From Pleurocapsales cyanobacterium LEGE 06147 (GTDB lineage Bacteria > Cyanobacteriota > Cyanobacteriia > Cyanobacteriales > Xenococcaceae): a DNA stretch of 59,103 nt. Shown here piece by piece: positions 25,886-34,796 of this stretch (its first letter is position 1; each line of letters opens with the position of its first letter). The stretch is taken from the NCBI GenBank assembly GCA_015207585.1, contig JADEWQ010000024.1, positions 1 to 59,103 of the forward strand. The letters are read 5' to 3'. Both the position numbers and the translations under genes were made by a program. Below the pieces are notes generated by a model. That model was not told where the DNA came from. It did no database searches and was given only the letters and a program-made list of their open reading frames with translations.

Positions 25886-26986
25886 TTATCCTATTTTTAC
25901 TTCTAAATAGCCATTCTGAAATTTTGCTCCCGTAACCGAACGACCACTCCAAGCAGGAGGAAGAGTAATATTGCGCCTTTGGTCTCCTGCTTCAACGGTA
26001 ATTTCTGGTCCATATTGAGTAAGTTTGACTTGTTTTTTGTCAAATCCAGGTAAAAACACTCTAATTTTGCGCTCTGCCATATCAAAATTAATCGGTTTAG
26101 GTGCTTGGACAACCGTACCGAAATTGGGTAGGGCATCGATTAAGGGTTCCCAATTATTATCCTCAATAGGAGGAAGAGAAGTAATAGTTAGAGGTTCAAA
26201 CTCGCTATCAACAAAATCTGCCCCTTCTCCCCGATTGAGCAAAACTCCGCCAACAGTCAGATTGATTTGTTGTGCGCTACCCCAGAGATATTTTGCCGTA
26301 GCGATCGCGCTTCGATCTGGAGTTGTCACTAAATAGGAAATTACCCTTTGTGGATTGGCTAAAGCCTTCTTTCCTTCTTCCAGAATTTGATTAGCTTTAT
26401 TAGATGGTTCGGGGGCAAAATTATCTGCCGTCCAAGAAACATTGAGAATGGCACTAGTGACAGGCTGGATAAAAGGAGAAATGGTTCTGACGATGTCTGA
26501 TTCTTCTAAAACTCCACGAAAGCGACGAATATACCAGCTAAAGATTTCTGGGGTTCCGAACATTCTCAGAGTATTGATATCTCCCGACCCATCATAAACA
26601 ATGACATCATATTTCTTGCTTTGATCGTATTCCCGAATGGCATTGAGAGCAAGAACTTCATCCATGCCTGGAAGAATGCCTAACTCTTGACCGTATACGT
26701 TTTTCAGGGTAGGCGTTCGCAAGTATTCTGCCTCTAATTTTTTAACTTCTTCCCAACCATGTTCTAGTAGAACAGTCGCTCGAAGTTGTACGACCGAAAG
26801 ATTAGCTCCTATTTCTTGGGGTTTGGATTCGGGAGTGATTCCCAAACGCAGACCAAAATCGGGGCTATGTTCTTGTCCGATAAGAAGGACTCTTTTCCCT
26901 TCACTTGCCAACTTTTTAGCAGTAGCGATCGCCACAGTGGTACGACCAGTACCACCTTTACCCAAAAAAGTAATGATCGAGGACAT
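25886..26986 (-). CDS. ArsA/Get3-like ATPase with C-terminal HSP20-like domain
   Basis: 366 aa. The N-terminal P-loop is the deviant Walker A GKGGTGRTTVA (9-19). LPGMDEVLALNAI and VIVYDGSGD (the Walker B region) follow. The last ~85 residues (from MAERKIRVFLPGFDKKQVKL, to VTGAKFQNGYLEVKIG) look like an alpha-crystallin/HSP20-type beta sandwich. In this family the ATPase drives targeting or anion handling; the substrate here is unknown. It sits between petP and chlG with 47- and 37-bp gaps, so a role in membrane-protein or pigment-protein assembly is a reasonable inference. Confidence 0.88.
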   Translation of the reverse strand: MSSIITFLGKGGTGRTTVAIATAKKLASEGKRVLLIGQEHSPDFGLRLGITPESKPQEIGANLSVVQLRATVLLEHGWEEVKKLEAEYLRTPTLKNVYGQELGILPGMDEVLALNAIREYDQSKKYDVIVYDGSGDINTLRMFGTPEIFSWYIRRFRGVLEESDIVRTISPFIQPVTSAILNVSWTADNFAPEPSNKANQILEEGKKALANPQRVISYLVTTPDRSAIATAKYLWGSAQQINLTVGGVLLNRGEGADFVDSEFEPLTITSLPPIEDNNWEPLIDALPNFGTVVQAPKPINFDMAERKIRVFLPGFDKKQVKLTQYGPEITVEAGDQRRNITLPPAWSGRSVTGAKFQNGYLEVKIG

Positions 26987-27033
26987 TTTGTTTCCTTATT
27001 GCCTGTCGTTTTTTGCCTTACTATTATTATCTT

Positions 27034-27228
27034 TTACTCTACTGGTTTGATTTCATCTTCAAAAAACCAAGTAGTACTTTTGTCCTCAAACTCGACGATC
27101 GCACCAACACCGCTACCATCCGTCATTTTGAAATCTTTGATTACACCCACTCTACCGAGTTTGCCAACTATATCGGGATTTACCCGATCTCTTAAACGAT
27201 ATACCTTAACTTTTTGCCCTATTTCCAT
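27034..27228 (-). CDS. petP: Cytochrome b6f complex subunit PetP
   Basis: 64 aa. MEIGQKVKVYRLRDRV at the N-terminus and FKMTDGSGVGAIVEFEDKST with a final TWFFEDEIK match cyanobacterial PetP, a small SH3-like peripheral subunit on the cytoplasmic side of cytochrome b6f that influences linear electron flow. It is the first gene of the minus-strand unit that leads to the ArsA-like ATPase and chlG. Confidence 0.92.
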   Translation of the reverse strand: MEIGQKVKVYRLRDRVNPDIVGKLGRVGVIKDFKMTDGSGVGAIVEFEDKSTTWFFEDEIKPVE

Positions 27229-27536
27229 TCCTGCTATTATTTCTAATCAAATGAGCCATATCACAGTTTAAAGCAAAATCTGCTCTAGCTGAAACCATAT
27301 TCGATCTAGTTAGCTTTAAATAAGGTATGTCAGATACGGCAATTAAAGTCGAGAATCTTGGCAAAAATACATCATCGGACATCAGCAGAAAGAAAGTTGT
27401 CGTCATGTGGCACTAGGAGATGTAATCGCTAATTTAAAAGAGACTAAAATGCTTATCTAGTCTTATGCACGAAGACTTTTGTTATCTGCCAGAAAATTGA
27501 TTTGCTGGTGGTTGTTGAGAATGGTGCAAGATGTGA

Positions 27537-27725
27537 GTGCCCAAAAGGTGCGATTACACGCCCACAATAAATGAAACAAACTCTGGCGAGCGCTATACTG
27601 ACCCTGGTATTGATGCTTACGAACAACAGTATCGAGATCGGAACTTAAAAAACCTTAAGATAAAAGCTCAAGCTTTTGGCTTAGAACTCATCCTTATTTC
27701 AACACCTACCGAATGTGTTTCTTGA
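27537..27725 (+). pseudogene. IS110-family transposase C-terminal remnant
   Basis: The segment GERYTDPGIDAYEQQYRDRN then LKNLKIKAQAFGLELI matches the C-terminal end of IS110-type transposases (compare GTDYYEQQYRERMVNNLRKK at the right edge of this window). Only about 45 codons remain and the upstream sequence does not continue the protein. The rest of 27229-27766 contains no other gene. Confidence 0.55.
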
Positions 27726-27766
27726 GAGTTTAAGCAAACTTTTTTGCCTTTTTACTTTTTACTTTC

Positions 27767-28147
27767 TTAAGATTGACTATTTTGTCTGCCCAACTCATAG
27801 ACACCACAAGCAATACAAGCCATCAGTCCCATACTAACTGCCCAACTACGGCCCAAACTCACTTCCACTCCCCAATCGCATAAAAAGCCTACCCCCAAAA
27901 AAGGAATAATACTAAACACCGAAGCATAAAAGGCATTTTGAGACTCCCTCGCCAGACGAGTTTTTTCAAATTCTTCAGCGGACATGTAAAGCGATCGCTC
28001 GGCAAAATTGAACCAGCGTGTCAATTGCTCGGTAATCCAATCTTTGACAGAAGAGAAACTTAGATATAGAGCTAGTGCCCACAGACAGGCTCCAGCGATC
28101 GTTGCCGTATCTAGCTTCAAGTGAAAAGGCAAAATTTCACTTAGCAT
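27767..28147 (-). CDS. Hypothetical membrane protein, 126 aa
   Basis: Three hydrophobic segments are visible: about 13-31 (TATIAGACLWALALYLSF), 72-92 (AFYASVFSIIPFLGVGFLCD) and 98-116 (GRSWAVSMGLMACIACGVYEL). A basic, aromatic loop lies between the first two (SVKDWITEQLTRWFNFAERS). I do not recognise the family. Codon use and composition fit the neighbours. It is convergent with nothing and stands alone between an IS remnant and the M23 peptidase gene. Confidence 0.7.
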   Translation of the reverse strand: MLSEILPFHLKLDTATIAGACLWALALYLSFSSVKDWITEQLTRWFNFAERSLYMSAEEFEKTRLARESQNAFYASVFSIIPFLGVGFLCDWGVEVSLGRSWAVSMGLMACIACGVYELGRQNSQS

Positions 28148-28397
28148 AGGGGGAGTTATTTAATTAATTACTTAAGAATTTTAACAAAAATCGGCTTTTT
28201 AGGCATAATTGCGGTCAGTATTAATACTTAATTTTATCTTGCTGGACGCTTTATAGGGTAGTATATTAGGAATGTTTAGGCTCGATTGATAAGATAACTG
28301 CATATTTCTATAAATATTTACTAAATATTACTTAAAGACAATTTAAAAATAGATAATCCCTTCGCTTTAGCTCATGCGACTAGCAAGGATTTAAATA

Positions 28398-29030
28398 ATG
28401 GCTCAGATACTGCGGCAACCGAGAATGATTGACTATCTAAGAGTTAAATTCCTTCGCTTTTTCCTTTTAGCAATCGCAACTGTACTAATTTGTTTGGGAT
28501 TAGCAGCTTTCCAACAAGAACGAATTGAGGCATCAGATGCATCAGAGACGACAATTGCTAGCACTACCTGGCAACATGGTTCTTTTCCCGTAGAAAATTT
28601 TCAATCTTATACTTCTCCTTTTGGTTATCGTATCTCTCCTATAGACGGCAAGCGACAGTTTCACAACGGTTTAGATATGGCTGCTCCTTTGGGTAGCTAT
28701 GTTCGTAATTGGTGGACGGGTAAAGTACTTGAAGTATCGGACGGTACGGTTTGCGGCACGTCCGTTAAGATACAATCAGGAGGCTGGCAGCACGTCTATT
28801 GTCATTTAGACGGTCATGTCGAAACAGCAGCTAATGGTCGTTATTTACTCGATCGCAGTGGTGGAATTCAAATTTGGCAAGGACAAGAACTTCCTGTAGG
28901 CGCAAGAATTGGTCGCGTCGGCATGACAGGAAGAACGACTGGACCTCATCTTCATTGGACGCTTAGATATAATGGCAGCTATGTAGATCCTGCCCTGGTA
29001 TTGAAGGAAATGTTTAAGCAGCAAGCTTAG
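28398..29030 (+). CDS. M23 (LytM-type) metallopeptidase
   Basis: 210 aa. An N-terminal membrane anchor or signal (about 19-36) precedes the M23 domain. The zinc ligands His89 and Asp93 are in FHNGLDMAAP and the catalytic pair is HLH (184-186) in GPHLHWTLRYNG. It should cut or regulate cutting of peptidoglycan cross-bridges in the periplasm. Start ATG at 28398 after a weak purine-rich AAGGA. The catalytic residues are complete, so the enzyme is probably active. Confidence 0.92.
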   Translation: MAQILRQPRMIDYLRVKFLRFFLLAIATVLICLGLAAFQQERIEASDASETTIASTTWQHGSFPVENFQSYTSPFGYRISPIDGKRQFHNGLDMAAPLGSYVRNWWTGKVLEVSDGTVCGTSVKIQSGGWQHVYCHLDGHVETAANGRYLLDRSGGIQIWQGQELPVGARIGRVGMTGRTTGPHLHWTLRYNGSYVDPALVLKEMFKQQA

Positions 29031-29050
29031 TTACAGCTGGTAAAGAAATT

Positions 29051-29233
29051 TTAATATGTTAACTCTCTATTTAGACCTTTTCCGGTGTCTTTATAGGTTT
29101 TGTTAGTTAGGTCAAGGTAATAATTCCATAACCAACGAGTAGAACCCATAGCTTTAGCTAACGATTCCTTCTGTTCTTTTGGTGGATATAATCTAACCTT
29201 GACTGTTTTAAGCATTGATTTCGACCTTATCAA
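29051..29233 (-). pseudogene. TnpB (IS200/IS605 OrfB) N-terminal remnant
   Basis: The first ~50 residues of a TnpB RNA-guided nuclease, MLKTVKVRLYPPKEQKESLA then KAMGSTRWLWNYYLDLTNKT, end at an early stop after GLNRELTY. Only 20 bp separate it from the M23 gene stop, so the rest of the element has been deleted. It shows that TnpB-type elements were once active here; right-end remnants lie elsewhere in the window. Confidence 0.8.
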
Positions 29234-29436
29234 ATATTACTTTCATGATAACATACAACTATAATAAATGTCCAACTTAGGCGCGAAGTTCGCTTTCATC
29301 CCGTCGCCTAAAGGCAATACGGGAATTCTCGCTCACAAACTTTAAAATTAACCTTATAACTAAAAACGTAAGGCACAAAGAATTTTTTCTTTGAAACCTC
29401 ACGTTTATTTTAAAACAGTAATGTAAGTTAAGATGA

Positions 29437-29716
29437 CTAAACTCTCCGAGTTGCCACGCCGAACAAAAATAGAACGAGAATAGCTCCGGCGATCGCTACT
29501 AGAAAACCTTGCAGGGTAAAACCTGTAAAACCAATTCCTAATAGTGCGCTACCGACAAAACCGCCAACCAACGCTCCGACAATTCCTAAAATCATAGTGC
29601 CAAGAATGCCGCCACCTTGGTAGCCAGGATAAATGGCTTTAGCGGTGCAGCAGCACCCGCGAATGCGGGATCGCTCCAGCAATCAGTCCCAATACAATCC
29701 AAGCAAGAATATTCAT
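29437..29716 (-). pseudogene. GlsB/YeaQ/YmgE family membrane protein, broken by a repeat
   Basis: The true start is the ATG at 29716, with GGGAGA eight bases upstream. It reads MNILAWIVLGLIAGAIPHSR and then stops early. A 25-bp insertion (within 29642-29674) separates the codons GCGATC and GCTAAA. Without it the frame joins to AGAIAKAIYPGYQGGGILGT and on to GAILVLFLFGVATRR, a normal 84-aa Gly-rich transglycosylase-associated/stress-response membrane protein. The remaining downstream frame alone (81 aa with an artificial start, RSRIRGCCCTAKAIYPG) lacks the first membrane helix. Confidence 0.85.
29642..29674 (-). repeat. Double-hairpin palindromic repeat, copy C, disrupting glsB-like gene
   Basis: A 33-bp copy with stem GGTGC/GCACC (loop AGCA) and stem CCCGC/GCGGG (loop GAAT), bounded by GCG and ATCGC. 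Deleting 25 bp restores GCGATCGC and the reading frame of the surrounding gene. It matches copy B at 10174-10206 at nearly every base. Confidence 0.9.
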
Positions 29717-30093
29717 AAAACTATCTCCCTATTTTAAATGTTTGGTTGAAATTTGGTTTGACTTGGAAAACTAAAGCTTAGTTAGATTGTTCTTCGGTTG
29801 AGTTTAACTGTCAATTACTAATCGTCAAAACAGAATGAAACAAACTATTTATAAATTGGATGTATATATTTTTTCATTAAACCAAGCAACGGTTTCAAGT
29901 TTGTTTTCCAATTCTAGTTATTGCCAAAATTTTCCAATGGTTTTAATTAAAAATTGTTTTTAAGTATTAGTTTCTATGAAACCCTTTTCCTTGTTACTTT
30001 TTCAAGTTTTTTCCCCATACATAGTACAAGAGTATTTACTTGACTACACTTAATATTACTAGTGTCATTAAAAGCTAAAGCCAGCAAAGCCAG
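29717..30093. other. AT-rich intergenic, 377 bp
   Basis: No gene. It separates the divergent glsB-like pseudogene and the Deg protease gene and must hold both promoters. TAATATTACT occurs just before the protease gene, but no promoter can be assigned with confidence. Confidence 0.35.
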
Positions 30094-31380
30094 ATGAAAA
30101 AAAGATTCGATAATCATAATAACTATCTTTTTAACTCAAATAGCTCCGAGCTAAATATCAAACTCGGTCAATCTCCTGTCTATTTCAGAAGTACACCTAA
30201 TCGGTTCTTAGGAATTAAAAAAGCAATTTACTTATTGCTGCCGTTAATTGGCATGGGAATGACGTTATTAGGAAGTTGTTCTGCACCGCAGCAGAGAAAT
30301 TCCACGACAGTTGAGCAGCCTTCTCAACAGAGCGATCGCCTTTTGACGGCAACCCCAGAAGATACTAATTTTGTGGTTGAAGTAGTTGAAAAAGTCGAAC
30401 CAGCAGTAGTACAAATTACTATAGCTCGCACTATCGAAACCCAGATACCAGAAATTTTTAAAGATCCTTTCTTTCGGCGTTTTTTTGGTGATGCCTTACC
30501 CATTCCACCTCAAGAAAGAGAAGTGCGAGGGATTGGCTCTGGCTTTATCATCAATTCTAATGGTCAGATCTTAACCAATGCTCACGTTGTAGACAAAGCA
30601 GATCGAGTGACAGTCGTTTTACATGATGGTCGAAGCTTTGAAGGAGAAGTTCTGGGAACAGATTCGGTAACGGATCTTGCTGTTGTCCAGATCCAGGCTG
30701 AAAATTTACCCACCGTAGAGTTCGGAGATTCAGACCAGGTGCGTTCGGGACAGTGGGCGATCGCCATTGGTAGTCCTTTAGGTTTGCAACAAACCGTAAC
30801 GGTTGGTGTAGTTAGTGGACTCGACCGCTCCAGCAATTTAATTGGCGTTTCGGATAAACGCATTGATTTTATTCAAACGGATGCTGCCATCAATCCAGGA
30901 AATTCTGGAGGACCACTGCTGAATGCGCGGGGTCAGGTAATCGGTGTAAATACAGCGATCGTTGAGGGTGCCGAAGGACTCGGCTTTGCCATCCCTATTA
31001 ACACCGCTCGGGAAATCGCCCAACAACTCATTACCCAAGGTAATGTCGAGCATCCTTATGTGGGAATTCAAATGATAACTCTAACCCCAGAAATTAGACA
31101 GCAAATTAACCAAAATCCCGATATTCGTACTCGCATTGAGGCAGATCAAGGTGTTTTGATCGCTCGCGTTCTTTCTGATTCTCCAGCGGCTCAAGCTGGA
31201 CTCAGACCTGGAGATGTCATACAACAGATCGACGAGCAGGCGATCGCCAATGCTGAAGAAGTTCAGCAGCTAGTTGAACAAGCGGGAGTCGGCGGACAAT
31301 TACAAGTCCAGGTACAACGGCAGGGACAGACTCTATCGTTCACACTACAGCCGGAACCACTTCCCGTTCGAGACGAGTAA
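30094..31380 (+). CDS. Deg/HtrA-type serine protease
   Basis: 428 aa. A lipobox-like LLGSC at 58-62 suggests a lipoprotein or membrane-tethered periplasmic enzyme; the ~60-residue N-terminus is long. The S1C trypsin-like domain has His164 (TNAHVVD), Asp194 (SVTDLAVV) and Ser271 (NPGNSGGPL). One PDZ domain is at about 315-420, ending VGGQLQVQVQRQGQTLSFTL. Cyanobacteria have three such proteases (HtrA, HhoA, HhoB); this copy cannot be assigned to one of them by eye. It should degrade misfolded envelope proteins. Confidence 0.92.
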   Translation: MKKRFDNHNNYLFNSNSSELNIKLGQSPVYFRSTPNRFLGIKKAIYLLLPLIGMGMTLLGSCSAPQQRNSTTVEQPSQQSDRLLTATPEDTNFVVEVVEKVEPAVVQITIARTIETQIPEIFKDPFFRRFFGDALPIPPQEREVRGIGSGFIINSNGQILTNAHVVDKADRVTVVLHDGRSFEGEVLGTDSVTDLAVVQIQAENLPTVEFGDSDQVRSGQWAIAIGSPLGLQQTVTVGVVSGLDRSSNLIGVSDKRIDFIQTDAAINPGNSGGPLLNARGQVIGVNTAIVEGAEGLGFAIPINTAREIAQQLITQGNVEHPYVGIQMITLTPEIRQQINQNPDIRTRIEADQGVLIARVLSDSPAAQAGLRPGDVIQQIDEQAIANAEEVQQLVEQAGVGGQLQVQVQRQGQTLSFTLQPEPLPVRDE

Positions 31381-31390
31381 ACGAATACAG

Positions 31391-31461
31391 CAGGAGTCAG
31401 TAGTCAATGGATAATTGATAATGGAATAATTAATAATTATCAATTCTCAATTATCAATTTT
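31391..31461. repeat. AT-rich palindromic intergenic repeat
   Basis: GTCAATGGATAATTGATAAT followed by an AATAATTAATAATTATCAATT palindromic run. It is related to 37166-37190 and 51901-51986. It runs to the 3' end of the next minus-strand gene, whose last codons lie within it. Confidence 0.6.
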
Positions 31462-31662
31462 CTGATTCGCTTTGGTATCTCGAACCGCAGCCCAAAATAA
31501 TAATCCGGTTAGGGGAATACTACCAGCGAGAATGATTCCAGTAGTGAGATTGCCTAAATCTGGCTCCCCAGAAGACAATTCAAATACAGAACCGACTCCC
31601 GCGATCGCCGTAATACAACAAAAAGCTAGTAATATACCACTTTTTAACGTGATTGATGTCAC
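31447..31662 (-). CDS. Small two-span membrane protein, 71 aa
   Basis: Chosen start GTG at 31662, because GGGAGAGGAA lies six bases upstream; a longer frame from 31743 lacks such a site. The protein reads MTSITLKSGILLAFCCITAI, an acidic GDP-like loop (SSGEPDLGN), and a second hydrophobic helix LTTGIILAGSIPLTGLLFW. The C-terminus is charged and partly encoded by the adjacent AT-rich repeat. Family unknown to me; small proteins like this are frequent in cyanobacteria. Confidence 0.6.
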   Translation of the reverse strand: MTSITLKSGILLAFCCITAIAGVGSVFELSSGEPDLGNLTTGIILAGSIPLTGLLFWAAVRDTKANQKIDN

Positions 31663-31794
31663 TGTAATTCCTCTCCCGGTTTGTTTTATATTTTGTTCTC
31701 GAATAGAGGTGGCAACCGAGTAAATCATTTTATATGAACACACAAACGCGCGTCCTTAGAAAACAATCTGTTGCCAACATCGCTAGATCTAATT

Positions 31795-32358
31795 CTATTT
31801 GATAGCTTGAACCGCGTTGAGAGAAAAGCCTTTCTTTTTCAGTTCTTCAGTTAGGGCTATTTTGTTTTCAACGCGATCGACAAACATCACGCCATTGAGG
31901 TGATCCATTTCGTGTTGAATAGCACGAGCTAATAAACCAGAAGCTGGTAGTTTATGGGGCCGACCATTTTCGTCTTTGAAGGAAACTTCTATACCTTCTG
32001 GGCGAGTTACTTCCATATATACCCCAGGAACGCTCAGACAACCTTCTTCAGCATTACACAACTGACTGCTGTAGCGAATAATTTTGGGATTGATCAAGAC
32101 CAATGGTGGATTAGCTGGATTGTCTGGTTCGCAATCAATAACAATTAATTGCTTGTTGATACCTACTTGGGGTGCTGCCAAACCGATGCCGTCAGAACTA
32201 TACATAGTTTGCAGCATTTGTTTGACCAGCTTTCTAATCTGTTCGTCTACCTTGGCAATACGTTTAGCTGGCTGACGGAGAACGCGATCGCCTAAGTAGT
32301 GAATTTCTAAAGGTGGTTTTGCTAATTTTTTCTTTTCTACAGCGACTACAGAAGTCAT
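31795..32358 (-). CDS. def: Peptide deformylase
   Basis: About 187 aa from the ATG at 32358; a TTG at 32376 would add six residues. It removes the formyl group from nascent proteins in the cytoplasm. Motif 1 is GIGLAAPQVG, motif 2 EEGCLSVPG (metal-binding Cys) and motif 3 QHEMDHLNG (two His ligands and catalytic Glu), with correct spacing. Single gene, divergent from the carotenoid oxygenase gene. Confidence 0.95.
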   Translation of the reverse strand: MTSVVAVEKKKLAKPPLEIHYLGDRVLRQPAKRIAKVDEQIRKLVKQMLQTMYSSDGIGLAAPQVGINKQLIVIDCEPDNPANPPLVLINPKIIRYSSQLCNAEEGCLSVPGVYMEVTRPEGIEVSFKDENGRPHKLPASGLLARAIQHEMDHLNGVMFVDRVENKIALTEELKKKGFSLNAVQAIK

Positions 32359-32531
32359 AAATTTAGCGAAAGTCAATCTATTTTACATTACTTCTTTTTT
32401 TCATCATACCAACTATTCATAGAGGTAAAGAAGAGTAAGGGAACGTTAAACTCTCCAATAGTAGTGTTTGTCTTAGATGCTACTGCAGTTCTAGGTAGAA
32501 AATTAAAACTAACTCTTAAGTATTTGCGATC

Positions 32532-34022
32532 GTGACTAACCTACTAAATTTAGAATCCACAACCAAACCATACAATCCTCAAGAATGGCAACGGGGATAT
32601 GAATCTCAGCCCAATGAATATGCTTATGAGATTGACGAAATTGAAGGAGAAATCCCCCGACAGTTAAAAGGCACCCTCTTTCGCAATGGTCCCGGTTTGT
32701 TAGATATTGGCGGTACGCCGATCGCTCATCCGTTTGACGGAGATGGCATGGTAAATGCTTTTTATTTTAAAGATGGACGAGCTTATTTTCGCAATCGTTT
32801 TGTCCGTACGGAGGGTTATGTCCGAGAACGGCAAGCAGGGGAAATCCTTTATCGTGGTGTGTTCGGAACACAAAAACCAGGTGGTTGGCTTAATAATGCC
32901 TTCGATCTGCGCCGCAAAAATATTGCCAATACCAATGTCATTTATTGGGGCGATAAACTAGTCGCTTTGTGGGAAGCTGCCGAACCCCATCGTCTAGACC
33001 CTTATACGTTAGAAACTTTGGGTATAGATTACTTAGATGGTATTCTCCAACCTGGAGATGGTTTTGCTGCTCATCCTTGGATCGATCCTAGTTGTGAACT
33101 AGACAACGGCGCACCTTGTTTGGTCAATTTCTCAATTGAACCGGGACTTTCCAGTAAAATTACCATTTATGAAATCGCCCCCAATGGTAAATTATTACGC
33201 CGTTATGCTCATAGCGTTCCTGGATTTTGCTTCATTCACGATTTTGCCATAACTCCTAATTACTGCATTTTCTTTCAAAATCCAGTTGCCTTTAATCCAA
33301 TTCCTTATGTATTGGGCTTTCGAGGTGCGGGCGAGTGCATTCAGTTTCAAAGCGATCGCCCGACGCAAGTTATTTTAATTCCCCGTAATCCTCCTCACAA
33401 AGAAGTGAAAGTGTTATCGGTTCAATCTGGCTTTGTTTTCCATCATGCTAATGCTTTTGAGCGAGAGGGAAAAGTTATTATCGATTCCGTTGCTTACGCC
33501 TCTTTACCTCAAGTACAACCGGACTCTAACTATAAAGAAGTAGATTTTGAGGCTCTCGATCCGGGACAGTTGTGGCGATTTACTCTTAACCTATCCGATA
33601 ATACGGTAGAAAACAAACTGTTGGAAAGTCGTTGCTGTGAGTTTCCTTATGTTAATCCGGCTAAAGTAAGCAAAGAATACCGTTACTTATTTTTAGGTGC
33701 CGCTCACAACTCTACGGGTAACGCCCCCTTACAGGGGATGCTAAAGCTAGACTTGCAAACGGGAAAACGTCAATTTTATTCTTTTGCCCCCAAAGGCTAT
33801 GTCAGCGAACCTATTTTTGTACCCAAACCAAATGCTAACGCTGAAGACGAGGGTTGGTTACTGACCCTAGTTTACAATGCAGCTCATCACCGTTCCGATT
33901 TAGCTATTTTAGACGGAGAAGATCTAGAAAAAGGACCGCTTGCCTGCTTGCATCTCAAGCATCATATTCCCTACGGTTTACACGGTAGTTGGAGCGATCG
34001 CTATTTTGGCGAACAACTGTAA
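32532..34022 (+). CDS. Carotenoid/apocarotenoid oxygenase (RPE65/CCD family)
   Basis: 496 aa from a GTG at 32532. It is a seven-bladed propeller enzyme with a non-heme iron held by four His. The likely ligands are in FAAHPWID, FCFIHDFAITP, FVFHHANAFE and YGLHGSW near the C-terminus. The N-terminal RGYESQPNEYAYEIDEIEGE and the HPFDGDGMVNAFYF motif are typical of cyanobacterial apocarotenoid-15,15'-oxygenases (retinal-forming). Substrate (carotene or apocarotenal) cannot be fixed by eye. It is monocistronic. Confidence 0.93.
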   Translation: MTNLLNLESTTKPYNPQEWQRGYESQPNEYAYEIDEIEGEIPRQLKGTLFRNGPGLLDIGGTPIAHPFDGDGMVNAFYFKDGRAYFRNRFVRTEGYVRERQAGEILYRGVFGTQKPGGWLNNAFDLRRKNIANTNVIYWGDKLVALWEAAEPHRLDPYTLETLGIDYLDGILQPGDGFAAHPWIDPSCELDNGAPCLVNFSIEPGLSSKITIYEIAPNGKLLRRYAHSVPGFCFIHDFAITPNYCIFFQNPVAFNPIPYVLGFRGAGECIQFQSDRPTQVILIPRNPPHKEVKVLSVQSGFVFHHANAFEREGKVIIDSVAYASLPQVQPDSNYKEVDFEALDPGQLWRFTLNLSDNTVENKLLESRCCEFPYVNPAKVSKEYRYLFLGAAHNSTGNAPLQGMLKLDLQTGKRQFYSFAPKGYVSEPIFVPKPNANAEDEGWLLTLVYNAAHHRSDLAILDGEDLEKGPLACLHLKHHIPYGLHGSWSDRYFGEQL

Positions 34023-34086
34023 AAACTTTGTACGGGCAAATAACCTTTGTAGGGACGTTCCATGGAACGTCCCTACTGGACGAGGT

Positions 34087-34371
34087 TCATTTATGGCGAT
34101 CGCCGTGAGTCGGACAGGGGGGCGCAGAAATCGAGCGATCGAGCCAGCCGACGGCTTGCTGGAGGCGAACTAGAGCTTCTTGAGGTTCGTCTTTGAGGAG
34201 AAAAACTAGAGCAGAGGCAACTTGCTGTTTTGCCTGTGCTTGACGATTAGCTTTAAGACGATGCCAGTCATTGGGAGCGATCGCCAAACGTTCCGCTAAA
34301 GCTTGAGCTAACTCTACCGCGCTCGCTTCTTTAGGTAGGTCTTTATTCGACAACTGAGTTGCGTCAGACAT
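34087..34371 (-). CDS. Conserved hypothetical protein, 94 aa
   Basis: A mostly helical, Ala/Gln-rich protein (AVELAQALAERLAIAPNDWH then RLKANRQAQAKQQVASALVF). It has no membrane segment or known motif. The phrase QEALVRLQQAVGWLDRSISA in its C-terminal half looks like a conserved helix. It resembles cyanobacteria-restricted unknown proteins. It is divergent from the coiled-coil gene that starts 43 bp away. Confidence 0.65.
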   Translation of the reverse strand: MSDATQLSNKDLPKEASAVELAQALAERLAIAPNDWHRLKANRQAQAKQQVASALVFLLKDEPQEALVRLQQAVGWLDRSISAPPCPTHGDRHK

Positions 34372-34414
34372 AGGTTAATATCGAAGAGATTTTTTGCTTT
34401 GATTATATTTTAAA

Positions 34415-34774
34415 ATGTCTGTCGAACATTCCCATCCCCTAGAAGATGATGAGCGCGAATTAGAACAAACCCTAGCTGAGGTGGAGCGATCGCTATCTGC
34501 TCTTAACGAGCGTTATGCTCAAGTCAAACGCGATCGACACAAACGCGCCGAACTTCTAGAACGCCAGCAACAATTAGAACAATTGCAGCAGGATAATCCT
34601 ACCAAGGAACCCATCAAAACTGAGTTGCGACACATTCAACAAGAACTAGAACAGTTAGAAGAAAATTTAGAAAGCCGTTTGTTTAGTTTTAGTTTCAGTC
34701 CTTTTTGGCAAGCAATCCGATTTGGCGGACTGGGAATAGTCATTGGTTGGCTACTCAAGTCTTGTGCGGGATGA
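34415..34774 (+). CDS. Coiled-coil protein with C-terminal membrane anchor, 119 aa
   Basis: Residues 10-90 form an uninterrupted Glu/Gln/Leu coiled coil. The C-terminus WQAIRFGGLGIVIGWLLKSC is a single hydrophobic anchor, so the protein is probably tail-anchored. I do not recognise a function. The MITE-like repeat starts 22 bp after its stop. Confidence 0.65.
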   Translation: MSVEHSHPLEDDERELEQTLAEVERSLSALNERYAQVKRDRHKRAELLERQQQLEQLQQDNPTKEPIKTELRHIQQELEQLEENLESRLFSFSFSPFWQAIRFGGLGIVIGWLLKSCAG

Positions 34775-34796
34775 TAAATTTAGGGGACATAAATAT

